A DNA stretch of 64,000 bases, from NCBI GenBank assembly GCA_023411555.1, contig JAEYOQ010000059.1:214821-278820 (forward strand), read 5' to 3'. The notes beneath the pieces are model-generated. The model saw only the letters and a program-made list of their open reading frames with translations. It ran no database searches and was not told where the DNA came from. This document shows, piece after piece, positions 1 to 8,804 of this stretch. The DNA comes from Bacillota bacterium (GTDB taxonomy: Bacteria > Bacillota > Clostridia > Lachnospirales > Lachnospiraceae). A program made the translations under genes and the position numbers. How positions within the stretch are numbered: the stretch's first letter is position 1; the number at the start of each line of letters is the position of its first letter.

Positions 1-39
1 AATCAGCTTGTGAAGGAAATGTTAGAAGAATGTCCCTAA
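1..39 (+). CDS. 3' end of an unidentified gene (partial)
   Basis: Frame 1 is open from the first base and ends at a TAA at 37-39, giving the C-terminal residues NQLVKEMLEECP. Composition resembles coding sequence, but twelve residues are too few to assign a family. It could also be chance. The rest of the gene would lie outside the window. Confidence 0.3.
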   Translation, partial: NQLVKEMLEECP

Positions 40-105
40 GATAAATCTGCATCCCATAACTTGCAATAAAAGGTAAATAATGTTATCATAAAATTATGGG
101 GGATA

Positions 106-223
106 GATTGAAAAATCAAAGATTTTTCAATCGGCATACAATAGAAAACACGCTTCGCGACTTATCTATTGTCATAAATTTATGCTGCCGCCCAAATTTG
201 TGGGTTTTAAGCTGAATGGAGGG
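106..223 (+). repeat. Compound leader repeat, copy A
   Basis: A perfect palindrome (gattgaaaaatc, three-base loop aaa, gatttttcaatc, at 106-132) is followed by a 40-base hairpin (135-176). A small stem CCCA/TGGG with loop AATTTG and then GAATGGAGG, the ribosome binding site of the PilZ gene, complete it. The same palindrome and the CCCA-AATTYG-TGGG-GAATGGAGG segment recur at 11941-12018 upstream of the ROK gene, so this is a dispersed repeat rather than a private leader. Its origin is unknown. Confidence 0.7.
135..176 (+). repeat. 40-base hairpin repeat (CAATAG...CTATTG), copy 1
   Basis: The arms acaatag and ctattgt enclose aaaacacgcttcgcgactta. A near match lies in the opposite orientation at 18570-18613, in the gltB leader. 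Arms and the CACGC...CGCGA core are both conserved, which supports a repeat family. It lies inside compound leader copy A and is absent from copy B, as if it were a separate insertion. Confidence 0.6.
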
Positions 224-228
224 ATAAG

Positions 229-579
229 ATGGAAGAGAGAAGAAGAGCGAAAAGATTGCCGGTTACTTTAACACTTGAGATATGTAATCTATACAAGCAA
301 AACTATGTTCTGGTAAGTGACCTTCATGCGCCGATTGAGGTAATAAATATCTCGCAGACAGGAATTGGATTTCGGACCAAGAGTGTACTGCCAATCGGAT
401 TTTATTTTAACGCAAGCATTAATTTAGGTACCGAGGATACCTTGCATTCCGTAGTGGAGATCATCCGGTCTCAGGCAGAGGGAGACGAAACCATCTATGG
501 CTGTAGGTTTGTCGGTATGGCTGATGTTCTATCTTATGTTTTTGAGGACTATGATAAAAAGCTTAATGAAGTTGAATAA
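229..579 (+). CDS. PilZ domain protein (predicted c-di-GMP receptor)
   Basis: This 116-residue protein is a single PilZ domain. The N-terminal arginine motif RxxxR is at R5-R9 (RRAKR), and the second ligand motif (D/N)xSxxG is N40-I-S-Q-T-G45. In this family both motifs clamp dimeric cyclic di-GMP, so a cytoplasmic second-messenger receptor role is likely. The ATG at 229 follows GGAGGG at 218-223. The gene is monocistronic and converges on a MATE exporter across a nested palindrome. No effector domain is fused, so its target cannot be read from sequence. Motility or surface-related output is an inference from the family. Confidence 0.88.
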   Translation: MEERRRAKRLPVTLTLEICNLYKQNYVLVSDLHAPIEVINISQTGIGFRTKSVLPIGFYFNASINLGTEDTLHSVVEIIRSQAEGDETIYGCRFVGMADVLSYVFEDYDKKLNEVE

Positions 580-591
580 GATAATTAATAA

Positions 592-770
592 GAGAGGTTG
601 TTTCAAATCGTAAGATAGCCTTGAAGGGGCTGTTGCAAAATGTATGTTATAAAATGTAGAAAAGAACAACAATCTGTTCGTCAAACAGTGCATGTCATTC
701 TCTCCTACATTATAAGCGTACTTTATGCAACAGCCCCTTTATTCATCGATTAGATTGTGAAACAACCCTT
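592..770. repeat. Nested inverted repeat between converging genes; probable bidirectional terminator
   Basis: Two inverted repeats sit one inside the other. The outer arms are gaggttgtttcaaatc-like (592-609) and gattgtgaaacaaccc-like (753-770). The inner arms begin aaggggctgttgca (about 625-660) and end tgcaacagcccctt (about 690-739). Outer and inner termini resemble each other (GGYTGTTKCA). The centre shares AAAGAACAAC and AATCTGTYCGTCAAACARTGCAT with the palindrome at 31113-31296. It separates the PilZ gene from the oppositely oriented MATE gene and could end transcription both ways. MITE-like ancestry is an inference. Confidence 0.65.
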
Positions 771-2186
771 TCAACCGATGGCCTTCTTCCTGAGCCACGC
801 CTCTGACCGGTAGCGTAGATAGAAAACAATGGTTCGTACACCCCATTCAATTCCCATGCATATCCATACCCCCGGCACACCAAGACCAAGGGAAATGGAT
901 AATACATAGCCTAGGCCAACTCTCACAATCCACATGGTAATAAGAGAAACCACGGAACTGAACATAGAATCTCCTGCGGATCTGAGAATATTAGGCATGA
1001 TATTTGACATGGACCAGAAAAAGGGCATAGGAATGATTGCAATAATTAACAAACGGTAAATCAGCGTCAGGGTTTCTTGCGGAGCATGATATAGCTTCAT
1101 AAGCAGGGGAATGAATGGAAAGAAGATTAGGATGGACAGTATGGATATGACCGTGCCAAGCCAAATCATCTTCTCTCCGTATCTGCGTGTGAGTGCTTTG
1201 TCACCACTACCGGCACATTGACCTACCACAGTAGAAGCCAGAGTACTTACAGCTAGACCGGCAGAATAGAATACGGAAAAAGCGGAATTTGTGATTGCGT
1301 TGGCAGCGGTACTTATAGTACCAAGCTGAACAATATAGGTCTGTACAAGCATGCTTCCGCCGTTAAAAAATAACTGCTCCAGAGTAAAGGGAAGTCCCAA
1401 ACGGAAGATGGATTTTAGAATTGGCAAATCCATACGGAATATATGTCCTGGACGAAGTCGTAGGATACCATTCGGCTTCATCAACATAAAGACTGCGACC
1501 ACACAGCCGATGAGCCTGGCAATATTAAGTGATAGAGCGGTACCCAGAATATCCAGTCCCATGACATCGAGCAGTAGCATACTGGTCAAAAGATGGATCA
1601 GGTTTATAATCACCGTCAGTCGCAGACAGATTTTTGCAGTACCCATTCCACGGAACACAGCAAAGGCTCCTAAGTATACCGACAAAAAGATTTGAGAAAT
1701 AGCGACTCCGATCAGATATTGACTTGCCTTCTTGATAACGACTGGATCCGCTGCACCAAATACGATTCGGATTAATGTGTCGGAAAACATCACAAGTATG
1801 ATACAGGAAAAGACAGCGATTACGAGGGAGGCAAGAAGAATTTGCCCTGTTGTTTCACGGATTTTATCCTGATTGCCCCGTCCCATATACTGTGCTATTA
1901 CAATAGTACCGCCGACGGAGATGGAAGAGAAGAGCGCATACAACATCGTTGAGAGGGGAGCTACCAGACTGACTGCCGTTACGGATTCCTGACTGGAGGA
2001 GCTGATCATGGCAGTGGTCAGAAGGGAAATGGAATTAATAAAAAGCTGATCCAGAATAAGAGGTATCAGCATAGAAAAAATCTGACGATAGGTAAAAAGA
2101 TTACTAGTAAAATGTCGTTCTAAAAAATGATCTGCCCATGATCTGGGTTTGACCACTTGGTTAATAGATTTTTTATTCTTTTGCAT
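771..2186 (-). CDS. MATE family efflux transporter
   Basis: This 471-residue polytopic membrane protein has the length and paired six-helix bundle layout of MATE (multidrug and toxic compound extrusion) transporters. They use a Na+ or H+ gradient to export cationic or amphipathic compounds. The first helix region (FSMLIPLILDQLFINSIS) and the later repeat (LGLPFTLEQLFFNGGSML) show the family's internal pseudo-symmetry. The ATG at 2184-2186 has an upstream GAGG. It lies 35 bases downstream of the RpiR-type regulator on the same strand, so the two are probably cotranscribed. That may tie export to the sugar cluster. The substrate is unknown. Confidence 0.88.
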   Translation of the reverse strand: MQKNKKSINQVVKPRSWADHFLERHFTSNLFTYRQIFSMLIPLILDQLFINSISLLTTAMISSSSQESVTAVSLVAPLSTMLYALFSSISVGGTIVIAQYMGRGNQDKIRETTGQILLASLVIAVFSCIILVMFSDTLIRIVFGAADPVVIKKASQYLIGVAISQIFLSVYLGAFAVFRGMGTAKICLRLTVIINLIHLLTSMLLLDVMGLDILGTALSLNIARLIGCVVAVFMLMKPNGILRLRPGHIFRMDLPILKSIFRLGLPFTLEQLFFNGGSMLVQTYIVQLGTISTAANAITNSAFSVFYSAGLAVSTLASTVVGQCAGSGDKALTRRYGEKMIWLGTVISILSILIFFPFIPLLMKLYHAPQETLTLIYRLLIIAIIPMPFFWSMSNIMPNILRSAGDSMFSSVVSLITMWIVRVGLGYVLSISLGLGVPGVWICMGIEWGVRTIVFYLRYRSEAWLRKKAIG

Positions 2187-2221
2187 AGATATACCTCATC
2201 ATTGATGTCGATTATGTTCCT

Positions 2222-3043
2222 TTAGGTAACCTTAAGTGCTGAAAGTGTCTCCTTATGCTTTTCTGCTTTAAAAAACGAATCGTTTTCAAAATAATAAGTA
2301 TAGAAAACATCAATCATGACCAGGATAGGAAACTGCGGTGAAATCATTGTTCCGCCATCCAGGTTTTTTGAGGTTGCGACATAGAGAACCTCATCGCAGC
2401 ATTCACTTTCCTTCACATTTCTATTAGATGTAATCAATACCACCTTGGCGTTTCTCTTTTTTGCCAGACAGATTCCTGATAAAATCTCCTTGGTCTTTCC
2501 GCTTAAGGAAATTGCTATCACCAAATTGTCCTCATCTACCAGGGCAGAATTCATCTGAATCATTTGGGAATCAGTGATTGCCTCTACGTATAAGCCGGTT
2601 CTCATAAAACGGAGCCGAAATTCATTTGCCGCAAAGCCGGAGCTTCCCATCCCATAGACACAGACTCGTTTACATTTGTTTACCAGATTAGCAATACGCC
2701 TCATCTGAGGCTCGTCTAGCAATTCATAGCTTTCGTTTAATAATTTTAGATAAGTATCGTGCACACGCATCGAAAGAGCACTAATATCTTTTTCCTGTTC
2801 GCTTGAGGACAGGTCTTTTTTATATACATAGATTAATTCCCGAAAGCCCTTATAGCCGCATTTTTTTGCAAAGCGAGATAATGTTGCTTCTGAAACATAA
2901 AGAAGCTTTGATATGTTTTTTGAATTAAAATCAATCAGCTTGGTGTTGCTCAGAAAAAAATCCGCAACGCTTTTCTCAACTGAGGTAAGCTCATCATAGA
3001 TTTTCAGAATATTCTGTTTGACCTCTTCACCGGTATATATCAT
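2222..3043 (-). CDS. RpiR/MurR family transcriptional regulator (HTH + SIS)
   Basis: An N-terminal HTH_6 domain (ELTSVEKSVADFFL ... VSEATLSRFAKKCGYKGFREL) is followed by a SIS domain (VCVYGMGSSGFAANEFRLRFMRTG ... VIAISLSGKTKEI). This is the RpiR layout, in which the SIS domain binds a phosphosugar or aminosugar phosphate and controls DNA binding. The frame is open to an ATG at 3088, but a promoter at 3096-3124 would start RNA at about 3089. The ATG at 3043, which fits the family N-terminus (MIYTGEEVKQN), is therefore preferred; 3058 is possible. It diverges from the ABC importer operon and is its likely regulator. Confidence 0.88.
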   Translation of the reverse strand: MIYTGEEVKQNILKIYDELTSVEKSVADFFLSNTKLIDFNSKNISKLLYVSEATLSRFAKKCGYKGFRELIYVYKKDLSSSEQEKDISALSMRVHDTYLKLLNESYELLDEPQMRRIANLVNKCKRVCVYGMGSSGFAANEFRLRFMRTGLYVEAITDSQMIQMNSALVDEDNLVIAISLSGKTKEILSGICLAKKRNAKVVLITSNRNVKESECCDEVLYVATSKNLDGGTMISPQFPILVMIDVFYTYYFENDSFFKAEKHKETLSALKVT

Positions 3044-3095
3044 AAGTGTGCAGCACATCCTTCTTATTCTTTGGTAAATTATCCTCATCTTCCTG

Positions 3096-3124
3096 ATTAT
3101 AGACTAAAAACTCCTTATCTACAA
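3096..3124 (-). promoter_or_regulatory. Predicted promoter of the rpiR-type gene
   Basis: On the minus strand TTGTAG (3119-3124) and TATAAT (3096-3101) are separated by 17 bases. The predicted start is near 3089, which argues against translation from the ATG at 3088. Confidence 0.5.
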
Positions 3125-3229
3125 CCCACAGTCAATTTTTTTTGGGATATAGACAGAAATGGAATGTACTTTCACAAAATTATAGAAAAAAACAAAATAC
3201 GTAACTACTTTCTGTATGGGGTGGAAATA

Positions 3230-3257
3230 TTGAATTGAATTTCATTCTTGCTATAAT
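3230..3257 (+). promoter_or_regulatory. Predicted promoter of the ABC importer cluster, with a 200-base leader
   Basis: TTGAAT (3230-3235) and TATAAT (3252-3257) are spaced by 16 bases. The transcript would carry a leader of about 210 bases before the solute receptor gene. That leader (3265-3460) has repeated GTTGAGTTAT segments and no long hairpin or recognisable riboswitch. The 430 bases between the two divergent genes hold both promoters and presumably the operator, which I could not pin down. Confidence 0.55.
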
Positions 3258-3473
3258 GATAGCTGTGAAAAGCGACTCAGATCTGTGAAACGACAGTGGT
3301 TAGCCTATACACCCGTTGAGTTATGTAGATTTGATGAGTTAAACAGGATGACATCAACAGGTTGAGTTATATACTGTGACATGACATTGTTTCACCCTCG
3401 GATATTGGATAAGAGATAACAGCGCAGAAGGTCTGCGTGTTATAAATATTTTTATTAATAGGAGGATATCAAT

Positions 3474-4775
3474 ATGAAAAAAGTTATTAGCCTGTGTCTG
3501 GTACTGATCTTAACAACCAGTATGTTATTCGGTTGTGGAAGTAAGGTAAAGGATGATGCGCAAAATGCATCAAGTGATACTTCAGCAAAGAATTCATCAG
3601 ATACAACAGCAAGTGCAGAACCAGTTACCATTGAATTCTGGACCATTTCACTTCAGCCTACCTTCACAGATTTCTTTAACGGATTGATTGCTGCTTATGA
3701 AGAGGCTAATCCCAATGTGACAGTCAACTGGACCGACCTACCCTATGATGCCATTCAAGAAAAATTAGTTACATCAGCAGCCGGCGGAACATCACCGGAT
3801 GTTGTAAACTTAAATACTCAGATGGCATTGACCCTTGCAGGAAAAGGTGCATTGGTTGATTTGAACGCAGAAGCAACCAATGAGCAAAAAGGTATTTATG
3901 TAGAATCTTTATATAATTCTGCAAAAATCGGTGACTCCGTATATGCATTCCCCTGGTATGCATCACCTTGCATCATGTTCTACAATAAAGCTTTGTTTGA
4001 ACAGGCGGGTATCACAGAGGTTCCAACCAATTTCCAGGCTTCCTTTGAGATGGCAAAGCAGATGAAGGATGCTACCGGAGCATATCTCTTTAATCCCTCT
4101 GAATTCTTCAATATGCTGTTCCAGGAAGATATTGCGATCCTGTCAGAGGACAAAAAGTCAGCTGCTTTTAATACACCGGAGACAGTTGCTCTTCTTCAGA
4201 ACTATAAGGCTATGACCGATGCGGATTATCTGCCTAAGACAAACTGGGGTAAGTGGGATACGGAACTAAAACTATTTGAGACAGGTAAGCTGGCTGTCAT
4301 CAGTTCCTCAGGTTCTACTTTATCAAGAATTAAGGATGAAGCTCCGGATGTATATGAGCAGATTGAGATTGCTGAACCACTTGTTGGCAGCACCGGTCTC
4401 AGCCAGAACGCACTGATGAATCTTGTCGTTCCGCAAGCAAGTAAGAATCATACTGAGGCAATTAAATTTGCCGCTTACATCACAAATGATGAAAGCCAGC
4501 TGGCTTTCTGCAAGGAAGTTGCAATCTTCCCTTCCACAAAGGCAGCGATGTTGGATGAATTCTTTGTTTCTGATATCTCTACTAAGGAAGGTATTGCCAG
4601 AAAAATGTCTGTTGAAGTAAGTAAGAAGTCCATGGACTATTCCTTAGGCATCGAAGGACAGGGAGATATCCAGACTGCTGTTAATAAAGTATATGAAGCA
4701 GTTATTACCAGCGGAGGAGATATTCAATCTGCTTTGGATCAACAGGAAAAGGCAGTGAATAGTCTTTTAAAGTAG
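3474..4775 (+). CDS. ABC importer solute-binding lipoprotein (sugar family 1)
   Basis: A lipoprotein signal (MKKVISL...TTSMLFGC, acylated Cys21) leads a 412-residue extracellular solute-binding domain of the family 1 (MalE/UgpB-like) type, with the usual opening TIEFWTISLQPTFTDFFNGLIAAYEEANPNV. Such receptors hand oligosaccharides or glycosides to MalFG-like permeases. The start at 3474 follows AGGAGG at 3461-3466. It is first in the cluster, directly before two permeases, and no ATPase gene accompanies them, so a shared MsmX/UgpC-type ATPase is expected elsewhere. The ligand cannot be predicted; cluster context suggests an aminosugar-containing compound. Confidence 0.92.
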   Translation: MKKVISLCLVLILTTSMLFGCGSKVKDDAQNASSDTSAKNSSDTTASAEPVTIEFWTISLQPTFTDFFNGLIAAYEEANPNVTVNWTDLPYDAIQEKLVTSAAGGTSPDVVNLNTQMALTLAGKGALVDLNAEATNEQKGIYVESLYNSAKIGDSVYAFPWYASPCIMFYNKALFEQAGITEVPTNFQASFEMAKQMKDATGAYLFNPSEFFNMLFQEDIAILSEDKKSAAFNTPETVALLQNYKAMTDADYLPKTNWGKWDTELKLFETGKLAVISSSGSTLSRIKDEAPDVYEQIEIAEPLVGSTGLSQNALMNLVVPQASKNHTEAIKFAAYITNDESQLAFCKEVAIFPSTKAAMLDEFFVSDISTKEGIARKMSVEVSKKSMDYSLGIEGQGDIQTAVNKVYEAVITSGGDIQSALDQQEKAVNSLLK

Positions 4776-4919
4776 TACATAGCGATACCAATCGGTAATA
4801 TCGGCTGATTGTAGAAAATCGTCTCAGATCACATGAGGCGCAGGAGTACTCTCGAGACAATAATGATAAACTTCATCCAACGGGTTTCGGGAGTGCTCCC
4901 AATAAAAAGGGAGGTATTT

Positions 4920-5804
4920 ATGAAAGTAAAGACCGGACAGACTATAAAGGCTTACTTATTTATGGCACCAGCTCTCTTCATGATAATCGTCTTTGTTTTT
5001 GTACCGATTATCGGGAGTCTGCCATTGATGTTTTTTGATTATTCAGTATTGGGAAAAACCGAATTCATCGGTTTTGATAATTTCAAGCGTGCTTTTGCAG
5101 ATCCTGAATTTTGGATCGCTATTAAGAATTCTATCGTATTTGTAGCAGTAGTACCGGTAATACAATTTTTATCAATTCTTTTGGCATTACTTGTAAATAG
5201 AAAATTAAAGGGAATTTCAATATTCCGTACATTGATATATATTCCTGTCATTACCTCGATGGTTGCTGTATCAATTATTTGGGGCTTCTTGTTTGATCCC
5301 AGCGGAGTGATCAACACCCTTTTAATGAATGCGGGAATTATCAAGAACCCACTGGGATTTCTGTCAGATGGAAAGACAGCAATGCTGTGTATCATGTTTA
5401 TTACGATCTGGCAGGGACTGGGCTATTTTATGATGCTTTATCTTGCCGGCCTCCAATCAGTTCCGAAGGAGCTTGAGGAAGCAGCGATTGTTGATGGTGC
5501 AAGTAAGTTTAGGACTCTGATTAAAATCAAGATGCCGCTTTTAAAGCCTTATATCTGGTTTTGTTCACTCAATTCCGTAATATCGGCGGTCGGAGTATTT
5601 GATGTGGTATATGTCCTGACCAAGGGGGGGCCCTATAATGCTACCTTGGTTATCAATTACTACTCCTATACGAAGGCTTTTACTGATTTTGAATTCGGTT
5701 ATTCCGCAGCGATTGGTGCAATCCAGGCTGTGATAACATCGCTTTTGAGTATTATTATCTTTGTATATGGTAAAAAAGGAGGAGGCATGACATATGGCGA
5801 CTAG
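4920..5804 (+). CDS. Sugar ABC transporter permease (MalF/UgpA type)
   Basis: This 294-residue membrane protein has six predicted helices and the binding-protein-dependent transport signature EEAAIVDGASKFRTLIKIKMPLLKP (EAA loop), which contacts the ATPase. An in-frame ATG exists at 4833, but AGGGAGG at 4908-4914 points to the ATG at 4920, and the protein then begins MKVKTGQTIKAYLFMAPALF as family members do. The stop overlaps the start of the next permease by 11 bases, indicating translational coupling. Confidence 0.92.
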   Translation: MKVKTGQTIKAYLFMAPALFMIIVFVFVPIIGSLPLMFFDYSVLGKTEFIGFDNFKRAFADPEFWIAIKNSIVFVAVVPVIQFLSILLALLVNRKLKGISIFRTLIYIPVITSMVAVSIIWGFLFDPSGVINTLLMNAGIIKNPLGFLSDGKTAMLCIMFITIWQGLGYFMMLYLAGLQSVPKELEEAAIVDGASKFRTLIKIKMPLLKPYIWFCSLNSVISAVGVFDVVYVLTKGGPYNATLVINYYSYTKAFTDFEFGYSAAIGAIQAVITSLLSIIIFVYGKKGGGMTYGD

Positions 5805-6621
5805 GAGAAGAAAAAAGATAATCAGTGCAACCGTATGTTACATAATACTGATTTTGATATCCGTCATTTGTGCCGGTCCCTTCCTGTGGATGTTATCCAC
5901 TTCTTTTAAAACAGGTCAAAATATCTATGATATGAATCTGTTTGTATCAAATCCGACCTTATCAAATTATATCGGTGTTTTTGAATTCCTGTCCGTTCCT
6001 AAGTATATCGGGAACACGATCATTATTACTCTTTCATCCATTGTGATTGATGTTATTTTTGCAGCCTTGTGTGCTTATCCCTTAGCCTGTATGGAGTTCA
6101 AAGGGAAGAAAGTTATTATGGGAGCACTGATCGCATCCATGATTATACCTGCTGCCGCCGGTATGATTATCAATTATCTGATTATCAGTAAGGTGCATTT
6201 ACTCAATAAGCTGGTAGGTGTTATCCTACCTGGCTCAGTGAAGGTGTTCAGTATTATTCTGCTGAGACAATCCTACTTAGGGATACCGAAGGAATTAATC
6301 GAGGCAGCAAGAATCGACGGCGCAAGGGAAACCAGAATTTGGTGGCAGATCATGATGCCGGGGATTATGCCCTCTGTCAGCACCATCGTTATCTTTGACT
6401 TTATCAGCAGATGGAATGAGTTCCTGTGGCCGATCATCGTATTACAGGATCCTAAGAAATATCCACTGGCAACGGCTTTGCAGTATCTCAATGGCAGCTT
6501 TAACTATAAATTCGGTTACATTGCCGCAGGAACTGTAATTTCAATCGTACCGATTATTATTGTGTTCTTGTTATGTCAGAAAAACTATATTGAGGCCATT
6601 AGCGGTGCCGTGAAAGGTTAA
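5794..6621 (+). CDS. Sugar ABC transporter permease (MalG/UgpE type)
   Basis: This 275-residue membrane protein pairs with the upstream MalF-like permease. It carries the EAA-loop motif ELIEAARIDGARETRIWWQIMMPGIMP and the N-terminal GPFLWMLSTSFKT segment typical of MalG-like subunits. It overlaps the preceding gene by 11 bases. Only nine bases separate its stop from the ATG of the next gene, so receptor, permeases and the GHL10-GNAT protein form one transcript. Confidence 0.92.
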   Translation: MATRRRKKIISATVCYIILILISVICAGPFLWMLSTSFKTGQNIYDMNLFVSNPTLSNYIGVFEFLSVPKYIGNTIIITLSSIVIDVIFAALCAYPLACMEFKGKKVIMGALIASMIIPAAAGMIINYLIISKVHLLNKLVGVILPGSVKVFSIILLRQSYLGIPKELIEAARIDGARETRIWWQIMMPGIMPSVSTIVIFDFISRWNEFLWPIIVLQDPKKYPLATALQYLNGSFNYKFGYIAAGTVISIVPIIIVFLLCQKNYIEAISGAVKG

Positions 6622-6630
6622 AGGTTGTAT

Positions 6631-8784
6631 ATGAATTATAATTATTATATTTGGATAGAAATCGGAGCAAATAAAAGAACCATAACAAATCCGGATAAAT
6701 TCCGTCAGGCAATGGATAAGTGCAAAGCTGCAGGGATAGGATCGGTTATTTTGAGTGTAAAGGATACTACTGGCTTTGCTATCTATGACAGTCAGATTGC
6801 TCCTCATTACTGGGAGTACGATGATACCTTTGAAGATAAGGATTATCTTTTGGAATGTCTGGAGATAGTACACAGCCTTGGGATGAAGTTCTATGCTTCC
6901 ACAGATGTATTCGCAGAAGGAAATAAGGGGAGGCCCCATCCGAAGATGCCTGCCTTAAAGAATGAGACCTGGCAGTGCAGTGTATATGGACTCAATGCTT
7001 CCAATGAATTGGTTGTTCAGCGGATTACAGACACATCCCCGATAAAGACTGTAGGGGGTATAGACGATTTCAATGAAATATTCGTGAATCCTGCAAATGA
7101 TGAAGTTTGTGAATATGAGCTTTCCCTATTGAATGAAATCATGGTAAAATATGACATAGATGGTATTACTCTGGATCGTGTCCGTTATGTTGGTCTAAGC
7201 TCCGATTTTGGCACCATTACAAAGACCAAGTGGGACCAATATATAGGCAGAGAGTATAACTGGCCCTATGATATCTATCGAATCAGGGATAACCTGGGGA
7301 CTATAGAGGTGGAATACGGAGACTGCTTCGGAGACTTTATCACATTTCGGGCGGGAATTATTAAAGATTTTATAGAACGGGTAAGAAGACTGGTTGATAC
7401 ACAGCAAAAGAAAATTGAATTCTGGGATTATACGGGTTCCTGGTATCCCTTGTATTATCAGGTAGGAGCAAACTGGGCATCGAAAAACTACGAGGCGATA
7501 GAATATCCCTGGGTCGATATCGAACAATATAAGCAGACTGGATATGCAGAGCTTCTGGGAGGGCTAATGTCAGGCTTCTATTATCCCTATGTGACGGAGC
7601 AGGAGGCAAAGGATGCAAATCAACCTGCCTACTGGTACAGTGTCGAGGGGGCGGGACGAATAGCAGATCAGGTTACCCAGGGGGTGGTTCCGATTGTTGG
7701 AAGCCTTTTCTTAAAGCAGTACGAAGAGTATTTACCCTCTATGACGGAGGCTGTAGAGATGTGCTTCCAGAAATCTACCGGTTGTATGCTCTTTGACTTG
7801 TCCTATCTGATAGAAAACAACTGGTGGGAGTATGTGACAATTGATTTTAACAATGATGTTATCCTTGAACCCATCCATGCGGACAGTCTTCCTGAAATTC
7901 TGGAACTTTATAGAGAGTGTTTTCCGAAAGAATTTCAGGTATCTGAGGACCGACTGGCAACCAGCACCTTTTTAGATCCACAGCTCAGTCCGGAGGCAAC
8001 CTTAGGTATCTGGAAAGGGGGCAAAAAGGAGCTAATCGGAGTAATAATTTGCAAGGTATCCGAGGAGCTTCAGCCTGAAATACCAAATTGCGCATGGATT
8101 ACTGCCTTATTCATAAAACCGAGCTATCGGAGAAGGGGTTACGGTAGGAGATTGTATAGGGCAGCTGAAAAAGTCTTCAAGAAGAAAGAAGTTCAAAAAA
8201 TTTATATGGGACAGGAATATCATAATCTTTTCTCGGGCATTCCGGCACCTGACGATCAAAAGCTGGCTTTTTTTCAAGGGCTTGGATTTACGGTTAATTG
8301 CGAGAATCATTATGACCTGACCTGTGATATTACCTGCAATGATAAAATTAACGGGTTTGATATTTCACCTTTTATAGGAAGGTTTACTGCTGAAGCTTTA
8401 CAGTCTTGTGATAAGCAGATGCTTTATCGGTTCCTAGATGATGAATTCCCGGGGCGTTGGAAGGATTTGGTGGTGGAATATCTTGAGAATTCCGGTAATC
8501 CTGAGGAGATTATCGTACTGAAGGATAAACAAGATCAGGAAATCAAGGGCTTTTGCAAGACGCATGTAAATGCAGATGACAGCGGCAGTCTAGGCCCCAT
8601 CGGAATAGCAGAATCGATTCGGGGTAATCATGTGGGTGATTTCCTTCTGCAGCAGTCACTGGTTCATTTAAGAGATAGGAATGGGAAAGCTATAGGTATT
8701 GACTGGACAATTCTAAAGGATTATTACGGAAAATTTGACTTTAAACCGGTCAGGATTTATCGAGGGGCTTACAAGGAATTTTAG
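6631..8784 (+). CDS. GHL10-like (TIM-barrel) protein fused to two GNAT-like domains
   Basis: This 717-residue cytoplasmic protein has no signal peptide. Residues 1 to about 400 resemble glycosyl-hydrolase-like 10 barrels (IWIEIGANKRTITNPDKFRQ, GIGSVILSVKDTTG, then DIDGITLDRVRY with candidate acidic residues at a strand end). About 410-560 is a GNAT-like module with an acetyl-CoA loop (ITALFIKPSYRRRGYGRRLY). About 570-717 is a second, more diverged GNAT-like module (LGPIGIAESIRGNHVGDFL). A TTG at 6625 is in frame, but AAAGG at 6620-6624 suits the ATG at 6631. The combination suggests cleavage or rearrangement of a sugar coupled to acyl transfer. Substrate and activity are unknown, and the barrel assignment is the less certain part. 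Confidence 0.6.
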   Translation: MNYNYYIWIEIGANKRTITNPDKFRQAMDKCKAAGIGSVILSVKDTTGFAIYDSQIAPHYWEYDDTFEDKDYLLECLEIVHSLGMKFYASTDVFAEGNKGRPHPKMPALKNETWQCSVYGLNASNELVVQRITDTSPIKTVGGIDDFNEIFVNPANDEVCEYELSLLNEIMVKYDIDGITLDRVRYVGLSSDFGTITKTKWDQYIGREYNWPYDIYRIRDNLGTIEVEYGDCFGDFITFRAGIIKDFIERVRRLVDTQQKKIEFWDYTGSWYPLYYQVGANWASKNYEAIEYPWVDIEQYKQTGYAELLGGLMSGFYYPYVTEQEAKDANQPAYWYSVEGAGRIADQVTQGVVPIVGSLFLKQYEEYLPSMTEAVEMCFQKSTGCMLFDLSYLIENNWWEYVTIDFNNDVILEPIHADSLPEILELYRECFPKEFQVSEDRLATSTFLDPQLSPEATLGIWKGGKKELIGVIICKVSEELQPEIPNCAWITALFIKPSYRRRGYGRRLYRAAEKVFKKKEVQKIYMGQEYHNLFSGIPAPDDQKLAFFQGLGFTVNCENHYDLTCDITCNDKINGFDISPFIGRFTAEALQSCDKQMLYRFLDDEFPGRWKDLVVEYLENSGNPEEIIVLKDKQDQEIKGFCKTHVNADDSGSLGPIGIAESIRGNHVGDFLLQQSLVHLRDRNGKAIGIDWTILKDYYGKFDFKPVRIYRGAYKEF

Positions 8785-8804
8785 GCAGGGAAAGGGGCCG
8801 GAGT

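Noticed and set aside
3265..3285. Catabolite-repression (cre) site near TGTGAAAAGCGACTCA upstream of the importer
   Set aside because: The central CG is shifted by one base and the half-sites do not match the cre consensus well enough.
6571..6939. 122-codon minus-strand frame across the permease and GHL10-like genes
   Set aside because: It overlaps two well-supported genes and has no ribosome binding site.
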